From positions 8,992,471 through 9,056,470 of the forward strand of contig OY365822.1 in the NCBI GenBank assembly GCA_959347315.1: 64,000 nucleotides of DNA, written 5' to 3'. Shown here one piece after another: positions 54,851 to 64,000 of the stretch. The DNA is from Bimastos eiseni. Lineage: Eukaryota; Annelida; Clitellata; Crassiclitellata; Lumbricidae. Under the pieces are notes generated by a model, which saw only the letters and a list, made by a program, of their open reading frames with translations, was not told the origin of the DNA and searched no databases. A program made the position numbers and the translations under genes. How positions within the stretch are numbered: position 1 is the stretch's first letter; the number at the start of each line of letters is the position of its first letter.

Positions 54851-55387
54851 TACATGTGATCTGATGAACTTGGAGTCTTTCAAAAAGAAACAGTAAAACA
54901 CAGACAGATAGACAGAACTACGCACAGATAGAGAGACAGATGCAAAGGTAGGGAAAAACAGACGTGCGCAATATCTCATTAGACGATCATGCGATGCAAA
55001 GTATCTGAAGTATCGCATGAAGAGGAAAGCTGGACAAAGGAAGACCAGTGGACATAGATGAAGACTAATAGGAAGGCAAGGAAGTAGACAGGCAGGCAGG
55101 CAGGGAGTAAGAGATAGAGGAAGGGGAAAGGGTTTTAAGGTAAGCTAACGGACGCCGCACGTGCCTCCTCTGTATATCTATTCGAGTTAAAAAATATACA
55201 AGCTGCGTAACTCTAACGAGGCTGACAGTTGACATTTTAACAGTCCAAAAGTAGCTTGCAAGTAATGATACAATATAAATTGTCCCATTTGCAACTACAA
55301 TTGCAATAAAAGACAGAGGAGCAGCTCATGGAGATAATCACCCGAACAACTATTATTGGAATCGGACGAAATAATTTTACGACAGTA

Positions 55388-55587
55388 TAAACAACTATGG
55401 ATCTGTACCCCCTTCCCCAGTCGGCTTTGCTCTCGTCACCCACCCCGTTCTGTCCTTCTGCACATCCCGTGCTCCTGTCTTTGCCTTCTATTCCGTTTTT
55501 GTCTGTCTGTATGGTTGTACGGCTCGTGCTTACCACGCCATTTCCGCCTCATTCAGAAGGAAAGGGTGACAGACGGAGATGCAGAGT
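55388..55587 (+). repeat. Dispersed 170-200 bp repeat, copy 1
   Basis: Shares with 57832-58020 the ordered strings CCCTTCCCCAGT.GGCTTT, CGTCACCCACCCCGTTCTGT, CCT.TATTCCGTTT.TGTCTG, TCGTGCTTACCACGC.ATTTC and GACGGAGATGCAGAG. Same orientation, about 2.4 kb apart. Unclassified. Confidence 0.85.
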
Positions 55588-55659
55588 TCCAAACGAACAA
55601 TTGCGCTGTTGGTCCAAGTCTTTGCCCTCTGATCGGAGATACGACACAAAGTTATCCAC

Positions 55660-55935
55660 AAAGGGAGTGCATGTGCCAACCCAGCTTCCCATTCATCTGT
55701 CATTCAACAAGCAGTCCATGTGCCAACCGAGCTTCCAACTCATATGCCATTCAGTACAAGAAGCCTATGCGAAGGCCACGCTTGTCGTAGACATGCATAT
55801 CGACACCCAAGTTTCCCATTCATATACCTTTCAACAAGCAGTCCATGTGCCAACCGAGCATCCCATGCAATTGCCTTTCAACAAGCAGTCCATGTTCCGA
55901 TCGGTATTCCCATCCATCAGCATTTGAACAAGGCC
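55660..55935 (+). repeat. About 47-bp minisatellite next to the dispersed repeat
   Basis: Five to six copies of a unit with CAAGCAGTCCATGTGCCAAC, CGAGC and TCCCATTCAT. Clean adjacent copies near 55840 and 55887 are 47 bp apart. The unit is not seen next to copy 2 at 57.8 kb. Confidence 0.85.
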
Positions 55936-55999
55936 TCCATACAAAGACCAAGCGACCAACTTCTGCTCATGTCATCCGCGATCCAAGCCTGAATAATAT

Positions 56000-56270
56000 A
56001 TAAGAACTCGATGTCGGCACCCGTGCCTTTGACACGGTGCCAAATATTTTCCTCTCAACTCCCCGAATGCCACCCTCGCTGCCCCTCTGGCCCCGCCCCT
56101 GCTCTTTTCACTTCCCTTCCCCGGACGACGGGTAATGTGCCCTTCTCTCGGTACTTGTTCGGACCCCTTTTTTCGGGTGGTCTGTCAGACTCGGCACCTT
56201 TGCGACTCAGTCGAACTGAAACAACTGCTGAATAATTTCTATGGATTAATCGCAACGAAGATGCATCTAG
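56000..56270. other. Unique stretch, somewhat GC-rich
   Basis: No recognised gene or repeat. Confidence 0.3.
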
Positions 56271-56289
56271 TACATGCCTAAAATATTCT

Positions 56290-56965
56290 TAGAGACAGAC
56301 AGACAGATAGACAAATAGGCAGACAGACACACACAGACAGATAGGCAGACAGACACACAGACAGAGAGGCAGACAGAGAGACAGACAGAGAGGCAGACAG
56401 ACACACAGACAGATAGGCAGACAGACACACACAGACAGATAGGCAGACAGACACACAGACAGAGAGGCAGACAGAGAGACAGACAGAGAGGCAGACAGAC
56501 ACACAGACAGAGAGGCAGACAGACACACAGAGAGAGAGGCAGACAGAGAGACAGACAGAGAGGCAGACAGACACACAGACAGAGAGGCAGACAGACACAC
56601 AGACAGAGAGGCAGACAGACACACACAGAGAGAGGCAGACAGAGAGACAGACAGAGAGGCAGACAGACACACAGACAGAGAGGCAGACAGAGAGACAGAC
56701 AGAGAGGCAGACAGACACACAGAGAGAGAGGCAGACAGACACACAGACAGAGAGGCAGACAGACACACAGACAGAGAGGCAGACAGACACACAGAGAGAG
56801 AGGCAGACAGAGAGACAGACAAATAGGCAGACAGACACAGACAGAGAGGCAGACAGAGAGACAGACAGAGAGGCAGACAGACACACAGACAGAGAGGCAG
56901 ACAGAGAGGCAGACAGAGAGGCAGACAGACACACAGACAGAGAGGCAGACAGATAAGTAGACAGA
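56290..56965 (+). repeat. 24-bp CAGA-type minisatellite, about 27 copies
   Basis: About 670 bp of a 24-bp unit that starts GGCAGACAGA and ends CAGACAGAGA. Two variants (CACACA or GAGAGA in the middle) are arranged in recurring order. Cys-Leu-Ser-Val frames on the minus strand are artefacts. Confidence 0.97.
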
Positions 56966-57057
56966 CAGACTGACGTACTTACGGACGGACAGGCAGACAC
57001 ATAAGCATGCAAACAGGCAGAGACACACACACGTATTCATACATCACTGTGGATTAC

Positions 57058-57112
57058 ATAAGTTCATCGGGAGGCTTTTGGCGGGCGCTATATAAATGTT
57101 CATATACATGCA
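57058..57112 (+). mobile_element. LINE family A 3' end
   Basis: TTGGCGGGCGCTATATAAATGTTC followed by a CATA tail. Confidence 0.55.
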
Positions 57113-57295
57113 TAAATACATACATACATATATGCATTATATTTATATAACATATATATATATATATATATATATGCTGGGAACTTGATACAGTATGAGA
57201 TGAGGTGTTTGTGTGCGTGTGTATGTATGTGTGTGCGGTTGTGTATGTACGTGTGGGTATGTGTGTATGCGTGCGTGTGACACTGAACCATTGAT
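57113..57295. repeat. CATA/TA/TG microsatellites
   Basis: CATACATA (57110-57130), a TA run (57150-57175) and a GTGTG run (57208-57280). Confidence 0.85.
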
Positions 57296-57449
57296 ATCCT
57301 GTTTCCCGGCGGTCTTAGACTATGAGTTTTTTGTCCTACGGTATCGACGATCATTCATCTTGTCACTTTGACACCAGACATCCTCTGCTCGTTTCTCGCT
57401 TACAATCCGAGCATAATTAAGATCATCGCCGTCTTAGAAACTCACGCAT

Positions 57450-57605
57450 CTCCCTCTTCCTACTCTTCCTACTCTTCCTACTCTTCCTCCTCATCCGCTT
57501 TCTTCTTCTCCCGTCTTATCCATACTGCTTCCCCACTCCCTATTATTCCTCCTTCTCTTCTGTCTTCCTCTCCTTCCCAATCCTCCTTCTCGTCTTCCTC
57601 TTACT
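57450..57605 (+). repeat. TCC/CTT pyrimidine tract
   Basis: CTACTCTTC and CTCCTTCTC iterations, low complexity. Confidence 0.75.
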
Positions 57606-57831
57606 TCCTTAGCAACAGTAAAGCATTTCATTTGGGGTTTGAAGTTTGAAGTTTGAACCCGTTAGACCGCCTCTTAATACTCCAATAGATGAACGGAAAG
57701 AATAAAAATGCACGCACGTCATGCGTAGTTCTGCTTTCTCCCTCTGTTCTTTCTGTGCGCCGTATAATTAAGCTCTTAACGACCGTACGCCATCGCGTGC
57801 TGAGGCCTGTGAGAGAACATCCATACCCACC

Positions 57832-58020
57832 AAACACTATGGAACTGAACCACCCTTCCCCAGTTGGCTTTGCTCACGTCACCCACCCCGTTCTGTCCTG
57901 CACATTCCATCTGTCTCTGCCTCCTATTCCGTTTCTGTCTGTCTGTATGTTCGTACGGCTGGTGCTTTCCACGCAATTTCTCACTCAAAAAGAAGGAGTG
58001 CCAGAAGGAGATGCAGAGTG
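57832..58020 (+). repeat. Dispersed 170-200 bp repeat, copy 2
   Basis: Direct-orientation copy of 55388-55587, with about 80-85% identity by eye and a few small indels. Right of AGATGCAGAG the two copies diverge, which marks the repeat end. Confidence 0.85.
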
Positions 58021-58259
58021 AGATAAGGTGAGATCTACGAGGGTATACAGATGAAACGGACAGAACAAAGTGAGACAGATGAGTAAATTGGAGGCAAGAA
58101 AGGAAACGCTGAAATGATGATAGGAGTAGAAGAAGGAAGAGAGGAAGAGGTTGAGGAGGAAGTGAAAGCGGTGAGACGGGAAGAAGAGAATGAGAGAGGA
58201 TGTGAGACGAACCAACGGAAGAGAAAGCAAGACAGAAAGAAGCAAGACCTAAGTTACAT

Positions 58260-58740
58260 ATTTGCGGCTAAAGACGTTGGGCGTCTGCTGCCAAGCCAAC
58301 AGGAGGTTCCGTCGATGGAGAAGATGATCATCGCCCTGAGATCATTTTCTGCGGTAGGTTCTCTGCTGCTCAGTACAGACAACATAATTATTTGAAGAAT
58401 GGACGAGATTCTGCTCCATCGTAATAACCATCCCAAAGAAAGGAAATCTATCACAGTGCAACAGGTATACAGGACAATAGCACTACTCAACCACTGGAGT
58501 AAAATATTAATGCTAGTTCTAGCAGAAAGGTTGAAGTCACAGGTGGAGGAACACTTTTCAGAGGAACAGGATGGATATAGGAAGAAACGTAACACAACAC
58601 AGCAGATACTAATCGTAAGACTAATACCGGACAAAGCACAGAGAAGTAAAACCTGGTTCACAACTGCTTCATAGATTTTCAGAAGGTGTTCGACTCTGTT
58701 AGACAGGACGTAGATGTACTGCGAGCGACATTAAAATCGT
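58260..58740 (+). mobile_element. Decayed LINE reverse transcriptase fragment (fingers/palm start)
   Basis: Parts in three frames. A W...IPKKGN.S block (58401-58465) comes first. A YRTIALLNHWSKILMLVLAERL block continues to SEEQDGYRKKRNTTQQIL (58468-58640). A CFIDFQKVFDSVR block (58660-58710) is in another frame. This is the usual order around RT motifs 1-3 of RTE/craniofacial-development-protein-2-like LINEs. Two frameshifts and loss of the following catalytic motif show a dead fragment. Confidence 0.85.
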
Positions 58741-58744
58741 ACGG

Positions 58745-59160
58745 AATCGTAGCTGCTTAGAATAATGAAAGTCCGGGCCCCAAGGCAGGGCAATCATAGA
58801 AATCTGGGATGGGTTATCACGAGCCCCTAAACTATCTTTAGGCTCAATGAGAAAACTGAGTACGGGCCCGGCCCTCGTCCCTAAAAAAATCGCGGACGCT
58901 GGGCACTTACCCATGCCTCTCGGCTGGCCCGTGTGTGTCTGAGTTGACCTCATGATGTTACTCTATTGTCCTCAGATTTTCAGCTGCTTTCGATGTCGTT
59001 CAAATCTCATCTTCATTGAAGCCGGATCGTCATTCATATTTTATCTGACTGTTGGCAAGTCACAAATCTATGCATGACGCTAGACAGTCTTCGATGTAAG
59101 CGACTGTGGCTTTTGTCCCCAGCGCTCCAATCGTCATCAAAATATGGACCAAAAAATGGT
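58745..59160. other. Unique non-coding stretch
   Basis: No recognised domain after the RT fragment ends. Confidence 0.3.
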
Positions 59161-59164
59161 AATT

Positions 59165-59167
<3 letters not shown>

Positions 59168-59230
<63 letters not shown>

Positions 59231-59248
59231 AATAACAACAACAACAAT
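59168..59248 (+). repeat. (AAT)n microsatellite
   Basis: About 25 AAT/AAC triplets. The poly-Asn/poly-Ile frames are artefacts. Confidence 0.97.
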
Positions 59249-59249
59249 G

Positions 59250-60080
59250 AAAACATCGCCAAAAAGAAAGTCAAAAGGAACCGAGCTGACTTCCACGAGA
59301 AGCCACAAGCGGCGCTCCTCCAGCCTCATTTGGTTCTATATGTTTGCGAGGGCCAGCAAACGGAGGCCTCTTCGCTTTCCTTGTGTTCCAGATGTTAGCG
59401 AAAGCCAACAAGTGGAGACTTTCTCTCGTACAGTCAAGCAATCCAGTCGTCCGTGAACTAGGACGTCGTTCCTAACAAGCTCTGCCATCGCTTAAGCGTA
59501 CGACTAAGCGCCTACGAGATGTTCTGAGCAGTCGCTGAGGAAATTAGTCACAGAAGATAAATTCCTTTCTTCCCGTCATTCCTTGATCCATTCCTTCTAC
59601 GCAACATCCTCCCTCCCGACGACAACCTCAACGGCTGTTACAGAACCTGTCGCAATTCCCCCGACGGCTATTGCGTCCGACGTACGGACGGGAGGCATAT
59701 TAGTTGGTCCGCTACGCCATCCGCGCTATCGTGAATTATTAAATGAATTGATGTTGCGCTGTATTGTCGTCCGATTTCTGTTTCGTGCGTTGAGATGTAT
59801 TAGGCCGAATGCTTAACAGACGTGAAAACACAGAAACACAAGCAATATAGCAGACAGTAGGTCAGGCTGATAAAGAAGAAGACATAGAGAGACTGGACGG
59901 AGACGTACAGGCACAAAAAGAAGCAGCCTATAGCTAGTAGGCAGAACAGGGCTACAGAATTTGATTTTAAATCCTAGGACTTTTTAGTTTTATTATTAGA
60001 AAAACCTGAAAAATCTGGGCAGTGAACAAATTTTGGTTTTAGGTTTATTTTACAATATAACTAATTGTGTTTGTAGCTAA
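59250..60080. other. Unique stretch
   Basis: A 19-bp near-direct repeat (GTTTGCGAGGGCCAGCAAAC and GTTAGCGAAAGCCAACAAG) at 59343 and 59395 is the only structure noted. Confidence 0.3.
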
Positions 60081-60084
60081 TTTG

Positions 60085-60345
60085 AATAATGCTCATGGCC
60101 ATGTCAATCAATCGATCAATCAATCAATCAATCATTCAATCAATGATCGATCGATCTACTGCGAAGGCCTTGCATAGTAGAGCGCAGCGCCCTGTGGGCG
60201 CTGGTACCAGTCGGGCAGCATAGCACCTGAAGGTAATCAGGTGCAGCCTCAACAAGACAGCGCCACACCAAGGAAGCGAGTCGAAATGCAATGCGCGGCG
60301 GGATGGGGAGCCAGTGCAACACATCACGCATATAAGCAGAAACAT
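60085..60345 (-). mobile_element. LINE ORF2 C-terminal fragment with (GATT)n tail
   Basis: Minus strand encodes an RDVLHWLPIPPRIAFRLASL block and an APDYLQVLCC block, the same C-terminal region as at 31260-31400. The element ends in an ATCA/GATT tetramer tail at 60103-60145. Confidence 0.8.
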
Positions 60346-60424
60346 AGCCTGTCCTATAGAAATGCCTCTCATCAGGCGTGCTGGACTATCACATTGGTAT
60401 TATTCGCAATATATAATGTGGAAA

Positions 60425-60815
60425 GGAGACCGAAGTAGTGTATGAAATGTTCTGGGTCGTAGTTTTCTGTCCGGGGTGAGACCTTGTGTTAAAGACAAAA
60501 ATGTTGAAAACCTATAACACCATAAAAACCAAACACTTGCTTTAAGTAACCTATAGTATAAAGAGATACCACTCAGGCAACGAGTCCTACGGACGGACAG
60601 ATGGGAAAGAAGTCGGACACACGAACACTAAGACGGACGAGCGCATTAACACATGTGTTGGGGCTTTACCCATCTTCGCACTGTGTGTACATTGTATAAT
60701 ATGTATAAATCGTATACGACCATTTATATAGGGCCTTATAAGAACCTCACAAGGCGATAAATGCGATTGTTATCTCGTTTGTTTTGTATGTAATATTGTA
60801 CCCCTCTCTGGATAT
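60425..60815. other. Unique stretch
   Basis: A short TTTATATAGGGCCTTATAAG at 60723 weakly resembles the family A motif. Otherwise no recognised content. Confidence 0.3.
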
Positions 60816-60817
60816 AT

Positions 60818-60910
60818 CCATTCATTCATACATTTCGAAAGTTTATGTAGCGCCGAATTCAAGAGACCTACTCAGAGGCACTCTTAGCCAGGCTGCGGCC
60901 AAACAAAAAA
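60818..60910 (-). mobile_element. LINE family A 3' end
   Basis: CATTCATTCATACATTTCGA, TTTATGTAGCGCCGAATTCA, then CCTACTCAGAGGCACTCTTA; a complete family A terminal pattern in inverted orientation. Confidence 0.72.
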
Positions 60911-61590
60911 TGACTTGAGGATACGACAGAAGGCTAGCGCATTGTTCCTAAGGAGCATGCGAAGCGATGTGCTAGCGGAGGTTCATTCCAAATGGAGGGC
61001 CCACAACCGAGAAGGGTTGGTGCTGCTTAATCGAGGATCGAGCTCGTGGGACCAGTTGCTCCCTCTGTCCGAGGAACAAAAGGAACAAAGAGCCCGACGG
61101 TAGGATAGCCTATTGTTGTCCTCATCTCATTGTTTGACAGCAGATATCAGCTTTTTGGCATTCGGACAACAACAGGCTATTACCAAGGTCAACCTCACTG
61201 AATGCAAATATCAAGTACATGTTAATTACACAGTTGTTAATTCTTCTTCATTATTATATGCAACCAGCTCGGTAGCGCTCGAATCAAAAATGACTCAGTA
61301 CTTGATAAGTAAGCGGTAGGATTTCTGCAAGACACGAGTTTAACCTATATGGCTATTTATTGTAGAAGTCAACGATCGGATGACGGCTTCAACTGCGTTG
61401 CCATCTGGTGAACGACCCAGCAGCACTTAATATATGTCTTAAACTGCCGAGAAGGTGATCTCGTGTAGGAATCAGTACAGTAACAATACAACTGTGATTG
61501 ATAATGCCCTCCTTACGGAAAGTTCAGAAGTGCACATTGAAGATGAGCAACGATTAAGCTGACTGGAAGAGGTAGGTTTTCAGCTTAGAG
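60911..61590. other. Unique stretch
   Basis: Short open frames only. No recognised domain. Confidence 0.3.
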
Positions 61591-61602
61591 CGAAAGACAG
61601 TC

Positions 61603-61606
61603 TCGC

Positions 61607-61649
<43 letters not shown>

Positions 61650-61700
61650 CAGAGACAGAGACAGAGAGAGGAGACAGAGAAAGAAAGAGAGAAAACAGGA
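61603..61700 (+). repeat. (GA)/(CAGA) microsatellite
   Basis: GAGAGA run, CAGACAGA run, then GAGACAGAG. Confidence 0.93.
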
Positions 61701-61754
61701 CGTGTACCATGAACCATACCTTCCAGTAGTAGTAGTAACACTAATTGTGTTGTA

Positions 61755-61855
61755 GTTTCAGTTTAACGACACTGCGTGATATCTAAGATCATTAGAGTCG
61801 CCCTCTTTCTTAACTCAGCCCTGGTTCTGGCACCGCCAGAGCGCAGGCAGTGGCG
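61755..61855 (-). mobile_element. LINE family B 3' end
   Basis: AGTTTCAGTTTAACGACACT, GATCATTAGAGTCGCCCTC, CTGGCACCGCCAGAGCGCAG: the family B terminus on the minus strand. Confidence 0.75.
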
Positions 61856-61859
61856 CAAT

Positions 61860-62630
61860 TAGGACTGAGATGGGAATGATCGGAGACGTCTAAATAGAGT
61901 CAACTGAGAACGTCTCGTAAGCTTCTCTAAGTTGCCTTAACCAAACTTTAAATGACTCATTATAATAAGTAGACGAAGGTAGATTTGTAACGTAATGGGC
62001 GCCCTGCATGACTTCCGACAAATAAATTCGACTATTGTAATAACTTCTTACCATTCGCTCATACTATGCTTTTAAGCATACTGCAATATGTGAGAAATCT
62101 TCTAGCTTGATATTAGGCGAGTATTATTATAGACATCTACGATTCAGATGGAGTGTTGAGTTCAGCGTCGTCTGAGGTCTATAATTAATATGGCCACATG
62201 TGAACTTTGAAACGAGGTCAATATAAAATACAATTGTAGTGTATTTCATGTAGTGATCACAAGTGAATATTCGAGAAGACTGTTGGATGAATTCCAAGTC
62301 AATTGCCGACATCTGACGAATAACACAGAATGAAAACCACTACGCCCATGATTTTATTCTGAAGCATTCTTAAGTCTAACTACGTTAACTACTACACTCA
62401 CCCTTTTGGGTTTACCAGTCCAAAGCCTGAATAGGTGAGGAGGGGGCGCTAACTACTTTGGCAGTCACAGGATTTCGCTAACATTTGAAACAATACTACA
62501 ACTAAACATTGCTAATTATCTAGTTTGGAGATTTAAATAGCGCTTCCGTATAAGAACAAATAGGGGAGTTTAGGTAGGAACCAAATAGCATAAGTACATC
62601 TAAATTTAAACGTAGGAAATTGTTACAGAG
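61860..62630. other. Unique stretch
   Basis: A CCAGTCCAAAGCCTGAATAG followed by GGGGGCGCTAAC near 62417-62455 weakly resembles family B. Otherwise nothing recognised. Confidence 0.35.
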
Positions 62631-62639
62631 AAGCAGCAT

Positions 62640-62725
62640 CATAATCGTCATCATCATCATCATCATGGCCATGCATATTGTGTCATCATGTCCATCGTAG
62701 CATGATCATCACCATCACCACCTGT
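62640..62725 (+). repeat. (CAT)n tract
   Basis: Short ATCATC tract with ACCATC continuation. Confidence 0.8.
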
Positions 62726-62834
62726 CAGACCTCTGGGTCTCGACAATCCGCCGCAGCTAAGGAAATACTCAAGAACATACCAGTCGGAAAGCTATCGCCT
62801 GCAATCGGCCTTTGCTTCAGTGCCCGTGTGGTAG

Positions 62835-63085
62835 GTTAAATAGACTCCCCCTTTAAAGACTCCCGGGTCAATTTAATGGAATAGGGGAGTTTATTTTTCC
62901 TGAGATATATTGAATCGGGGAGTTAATCCTTTCCAGGAAAATTTAATCGGACACTTAATTCTTCCCCGGTCAAATTGAATCGGGGAGTTAATTCTCTCTA
63001 GGAAAATTCGAATCGTGTAGTTAATTCTCCCCAGGACAACTTGAATCGGGGAATTAATTCTTTCCAACAACATACTAATCGGACA
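62835..63085 (+). repeat. About 33-bp minisatellite, seven copies
   Basis: Unit contains GAATCGGGGAGTTAATTC and CCAGGA.AATTT. Copies differ in length by a few bases and the outer ones are diverged. Confidence 0.88.
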
Positions 63086-63187
63086 CCATGGAGAGCCCAC
63101 GAAGAACTTCCCTCCTTTATTAGCGTATCTCATAGCGATGTTACGCTTAAACGAACAACGTGGGGGTAACTCCTAGAGGCTTGATGG

Positions 63188-63285
63188 AAGTAGTCGCAAT
63201 TTAACGACACTGTATGATAAAAAATCATTGTCGTCGCCCTCCTCCCTTATCTAGGCTTGGGACTGGCACTGCGCGATTGTAAGCA
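63188..63285 (-). mobile_element. LINE family B 3' end
   Basis: GCAATTTAACGACACTGTAT, CATTGTCGTCGCCCTCCTCC, TTGGGACTGGCACTGC in family B order on the minus strand. Confidence 0.75.
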
Positions 63286-63289
63286 GTGA

Positions 63290-64000
63290 GGGAGTTTAGG
63301 CTTCGAACTATAGAACCCGATGTAAACAATTCACACCTGCCAATACTGAAGTACCCGAGAGACCCAGTTCGCCCCGGGGCAAAAAGCGGCAACAGCAACA
63401 GCGATAGAAATGAAAGTAAGCCTATAAATAAAGGCGTTATCCCGACACTGCAGCAGATGAACGAGCGCTAGAAAAATGTTTCGATTCCGTGACAGGCCTC
63501 AACCAATCACTGAGAGAGTTGTTGAATGTAGATGCAGCGTAGATCTCAAGGCCTGTAGGCGTCTTCTCTCCTCCACCTTCATCTGACACTGGTCGTAAAT
63601 TCGTAATGCGCCGTTGTTTATGAATCGACGAGTTCTCTCTGACCCCAATACGCTCCGCTGGGCATTCCTGATGAGGCCTCATTACTGACCAGACTGCGTT
63701 GCTGAAATTCAATACGGTCTATGCTTATGTATCGTCCAACGCACGCACGTCAAGGCGTATAACACGTATACGTTTATATGTGATTTACCCAAAGACATAC
63801 GCTGCATATCCAATATGAAAATTTTAAACGTAAACTTCGTGAATAGGCTTATTTGCTCTCGCGCTAACTCCCACTTCATGTGAGCATTTATTGAGTCTAG
63901 CCGCCAATTCTTAGTAATTCTCTAATTCACTAAAGTTAAGTCCTACAACTACATTTACTCCAGGCCGTATGGGACTGCTATGTCTAATGTATAATTTGTG
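63290..64000. other. Unique stretch to right edge
   Basis: No recognised gene or repeat family. Short open frames only. Confidence 0.3.

Noticed and set aside
56267..57040. Cys-Leu-Ser-Val open frames of 250 codons
   Set aside because: Translation of the 24-bp CAGA minisatellite; several frames are open at once.
58399..58674. Complete 91-residue gene
   Set aside because: It is the middle of a decayed LINE reverse transcriptase; flanking motifs continue in other frames.

Overview
This is a eukaryotic (animal) genomic window, almost certainly from an invertebrate. It has interrupted genes with GT-AG introns of kilobase size, an extreme load of micro- and minisatellites, and many decayed non-LTR retrotransposon and tRNA-derived SINE copies. 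There are no bacterial-style operons, rRNA genes or CRISPR arrays. The exact organism cannot be read from the sequence; the repeat style and the gene architecture fit a marine, probably spiralian, bilaterian (inference).

The main result is one gene on the minus strand, rebuilt from 7 coding exons between 38810 and 16242 (22.6 kb). Each junction has a GT donor, an AG acceptor and a matching phase. Exon lengths are 115, 285, 450, 156, 57, 88 and 373 nt, summing to 1524 nt, or 507 codons plus a stop. The order is: signal peptide, SUEL/L-rhamnose-binding-type lectin domain, CUB-like domain, sushi/CCP module, short linker, one transmembrane helix, and a Gly/Ser-rich cytoplasmic tail with a His run. 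It is a type I cell-surface protein likely to bind carbohydrate or another ligand. None of its exons except the last is visible as a convincing single ORF.

Layout: 1-600 holds a probable first exon (signal peptide) of a second minus-strand gene that leaves the window on the left. 600-16200 is mostly simple repeats (GGCA/GATA, TACA, AGTC, CT, GAT), minisatellites and unique non-coding sequence, with one candidate 87-nt exon near 10.2 kb. 15960-16180 has four RFX X-box-like motifs just beyond the 3' end of the lectin gene. 16242-38810 is the lectin gene; its introns hold LINE and SINE copies, an 82-copy GATA array and an 850-bp minisatellite. 38900-64000 shows no gene I can support; it contains LINE 3' ends, SINEs, polypurine tracts, CAGA-type arrays and a possible foldback element.

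The retrotransposon remnants sort into families. Family A has a 3' end with a GCGCTATATAA motif and a GAAT/ATTC tail. Family B has a 3' end with a TGGCAGTGCCAGTCCCAAG motif. A third group ends in CAATAAAACC, and a fourth in an (ACTT)n tail. There are two clear tRNA-derived SINE families. Several microsatellites start exactly at retroposon 3' ends, which suggests that the tails seeded them.
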